DNA from: Candidatus Leptovillus gracilis
GTDB lineage: Bacteria; Chloroflexota; Anaerolineae; Promineifilales; Promineifilaceae
Reading direction: 5' to 3'
Length of the DNA stretch: 64,000 nucleotides
NCBI GenBank assembly: GCA_016716065.1
Contig: JADJXA010000001.1
Coordinates: 124,001 to 188,000 of the forward strand
How positions within the stretch are numbered: the first letter of the stretch is position 1; each line of letters opens with the position of its first letter. Shown piece by piece: positions 62,163-64,000 of the stretch. The position numbers and the translations under genes are program-made. The notes below the pieces were generated by a model. That model saw only the letters and a program-made list of their open reading frames with translations, ran no database searches and was not told where the DNA came from.

Positions 62163-63128
62163 CTACAACGCTCCCGGCAGCATGGAACTGACGATAATCG
62201 CCAACAGTAAGACTGATAGATAAAGATTGGAGGAAATGAATAGGCCGCGGGCATTTTCTTTGCTGGGAGTGTGGATGAGTCTGATGTTGCGCCCAAACAG
62301 GTCGGCGGTGGCGATGAGCATGGGCAAAAAATAGGCCCAACCCAGGTAGGGGAAAAGGACGAGCGCCAGACCAAACAGCGCGGTGGGCGCGGTATGGGAC
62401 ATGACCCACCAGGCGGCCTGACGTGGGGTGGTGTGTACGGGCAGCATGGGCACATCGGCGCGTTCGTAGTCGTCGCGGTAGAGGATGGCCAGACTCCAGA
62501 AGTGAAAGGGCGTCCAGAGGAACAAGAGCAAGGCCAGGATAAGCGCGCCAGGGCTGTTCCAATACCCGGCGGCGGCGCTGCCGCTGAGTACGGCCGCGCT
62601 GCCGGCCGCACCCCCAATGACAATATTCAACAAAGTACGGGGTTTGAGCCAGATAGTGTAGATGAAGACGTAGATGACCGCGCCCAGAGCCAGGAATAAG
62701 GACAAGGGCCTGTTGAACGGGAATACAGCCACCACTGGCACAATAATCAACAGCGCACCCACCCAGGGAACCCACTGCGGATTGGGAATTTCACCGTTGA
62801 CCAACGGCCGTTTCTTCATCGTCCGCCCCATCTTATCGTCTTTGTGCCGCTCCAGGTATTGGTTCAGCGATGACGAGCCGGCGGCAGCCATGCCCCCAAC
62901 CAGCCAGATCAGCGCCAACACGCCGACCCCCGGCCAGCCTTCAGCGGCCATAAACGCGCCGCCCGTAGCGGCCATCAGCAGCAGCATCACAATGCGCAGC
63001 TTAAACAATACCACCACGATGCGCAGCTTATCACGCAGTGTCGTTGGCGGCGACGCTATGTTTGCCGATAGGTTTGTAACGACCGGTTCAGCAGTCTGCC
63101 CCTGTACAGGCGCTTTCGTAATTGCCAT
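62163..63128 (-). CDS. ctaB: Heme O synthase (protoheme IX farnesyltransferase)
   Basis: A 321-residue UbiA-family membrane prenyltransferase that makes heme O for terminal oxidases. Nine or so helices follow a 35-residue N-terminal tail. The Asp-rich motifs are NQYLERHKDDKMGRTMKK (first, about residues 93-110) and YRDDYERADVPMLPVH (second, about 215). Helix and loop order fit CtaB. No other cytochrome-oxidase genes are in view; the neighbouring thiB fragment is unrelated. Confidence 0.93.
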   Translation of the reverse strand: MAITKAPVQGQTAEPVVTNLSANIASPPTTLRDKLRIVVVLFKLRIVMLLLMAATGGAFMAAEGWPGVGVLALIWLVGGMAAAGSSSLNQYLERHKDDKMGRTMKKRPLVNGEIPNPQWVPWVGALLIIVPVVAVFPFNRPLSLFLALGAVIYVFIYTIWLKPRTLLNIVIGGAAGSAAVLSGSAAAGYWNSPGALILALLLFLWTPFHFWSLAILYRDDYERADVPMLPVHTTPRQAAWWVMSHTAPTALFGLALVLFPYLGWAYFLPMLIATADLFGRNIRLIHTPSKENARGLFISSNLYLSVLLLAIIVSSMLPGAL

Positions 63129-63238
63129 GCAGCCTCCAATCTGAGTGTCAGAAATACCTCGCGCGCCCCCCCTAGCATTTTAGCAAGCATATCCAACACA
63201 AACAAATCGGGCTTCATGGTGGCTTTATGCGTCGGGCG

Positions 63239-64000
63239 TCAGCGCAGCACAACTTGTGTCCACGCTTCCAGCCATTCGTCGCGGTGGGCGTCTATGTCCG
63301 CCGGGTTTACCGTGACCGGGGCGGCGGGAATTTGCGCCCAGGTCACAAATTCTGGCGGCAGGGCAGCGCTTTCATGCACCGGGAAGACAAACATGTTCAG
63401 CGGGATGTCCTCCTGGAAGGTCTGGCCGAGCATAAAATCTACAAATGCCTGAGCCAAATCGGGCACGGCCGTTCCCCGCAGCACGCCCACAAATTCAATT
63501 TGCCGGAAACACATGCCATCGCCCACCAAACTGGCGCTGGGGGCCGTATCCAGGGGCGGATCGGCAAAAATAACCTCAGCCGGTGGGCTGCTGGCGTAAG
63601 AAACAACCAACGGCCGTTCGCCACCGCCAGCCACCGTAAACTGCCCATAATACGCATCTTCCCAACCACTGGTAATTAATACCTCATTGGTTCGCAGATC
63701 AGCCCAATAATCTAGATAGGTGTACTCGCCTGCCACGCCAAACACGCCGATGGTTGCCAGCAAAAACGACAAACCAGGGCTGGATGTGGCCGGGTTTTGC
63801 GCCACCAACAACCCCTTGTACAGCGGGTCGGTCAGGTCGGCCAGAGATTGGGGCAGGGGCAGGTCCCGTTCGGCAAACCAGGCGATGTCGTAATTGAGGC
63901 ACACATCGCCGTAATCAACCGGCAGCAGGCGATGCGTGGCATCCAATTCAAAAGCATCGGGCACGACCGTCAGCGCCGGGGAAGCGTAGGGCTGGAAAAT
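63239..64000 (-). CDS. thiB: Thiamine ABC transporter substrate-binding protein (partial)
   Basis: The C-terminal 253 residues of a ThiB/TbpA-type periplasmic binding protein; the 5' part is beyond the right edge. Recognisable are VDYGDVCLNYDIAWFAERDL, YKGLLVAQNPATSSPGLSFL, SGWEDAYYGQF, VVSYASSPPAEV, GDGMCFRQIEFVG and the C-terminal helix region. In the family the DYGD/NYD, GWEDAYY and SYASSP segments surround thiamine or its phosphates. The permease and ATPase genes are not seen on this side. Confidence 0.9.
   Translation of the reverse strand: MFQPYASPALTVVPDAFELDATHRLLPVDYGDVCLNYDIAWFAERDLPLPQSLADLTDPLYKGLLVAQNPATSSPGLSFLLATIGVFGVAGEYTYLDYWADLRTNEVLITSGWEDAYYGQFTVAGGGERPLVVSYASSPPAEVIFADPPLDTAPSASLVGDGMCFRQIEFVGVLRGTAVPDLAQAFVDFMLGQTFQEDIPLNMFVFPVHESAALPPEFVTWAQIPAAPVTVNPADIDAHRDEWLEAWTQVVLR

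Overview
The window is 64 kb of GC-rich bacterial chromosome with dense genes on both strands and no rRNA, tRNA, CRISPR array or prophage that I can see. Gene content suggests a member of the phylum Chloroflexota (Anaerolineae-like): Thr/Pro-rich linkers on secreted proteins, three M42 aminopeptidases in tandem, an HMG-CoA reductase with an N-terminal extension, TolB-like propeller proteins, TrmFO, and multi-domain FHA/GAF/PAS histidine kinases. This placement is inference; there is no 16S gene to test it.

Layout. 1-9.6 kb (+): tail of an unknown gene, AbgT-family transporter, 14-TM MFS transporter, three small membrane/stress-type proteins, an alpha/beta-hydrolase lipoprotein and a GH13 amylase-family enzyme. 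9.6-13.4 kb (+): Thr/Pro-rich membrane protein and three M42 aminopeptidases, closed by a strong hairpin. 13.4-24 kb (-): membrane proteins (one frameshifted DUF456), an APH-fold protein lacking the catalytic Asp, FHA-GAF-GAF-PAS histidine kinase, HAD protein, amidase, M23 lipoprotein and a propeller protein with a strange Trp/Arg-rich N-terminus. 24-35.5 kb (+): trmFO, histidine kinase, hflX, M20 peptidase, acyl-CoA dehydrogenase, HMG-CoA reductase, PEP carboxylase. 35.7-44.5 kb: secreted protein, RlmI-type methyltransferase, RdgB, then the housekeeping run DUF177-obgE-nadD and a frameshifted PAS/GAF kinase. 44.9-48.7 kb (-): both halves of a heterodimeric ABC exporter. 48.9-57.6 kb: a galactoside-use locus (GH36 alpha-galactosidase, GPH-type symporter, lipoprotein, frameshifted GH2 beta-galactosidase) interrupted by a VapBC-like pair. 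57.7-64 kb (-): FtsX-type permease plus ATPase, glutaredoxin-like protein, a DUF433/DUF5615 pair with a truncated toxin, ctaB and the start-less end of thiB.

The most striking content is repetitive. (1) The palindromic octamer ACGGCCGT occurs about 120 times by my eye count, where about two would be expected by base composition; it resembles cyanobacterial HIP1 in behaviour. (2) Two near-identical ~183-bp foldback elements (57461-57642 and 61971-62154) are each flanked by a perfect, different 8-bp target duplication, so they are true MITEs; one has replaced the C-terminus of the beta-galactosidase. (3) Many intergenic spacers are built from degenerate tandem repeats with a strict 7-bp period, often as facing inverted arms, and they sometimes supply stop codons or coding sequence. 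(4) Several families of doubly palindromic hairpins are found both between genes and in frame inside genes, with compensatory changes that keep the stems. The beta-galactosidase gene alone carries four kinds of inserted element. Four genes or gene parts are broken by what all look like single-base deletions, so assembly error must be excluded before calling them pseudogenes.
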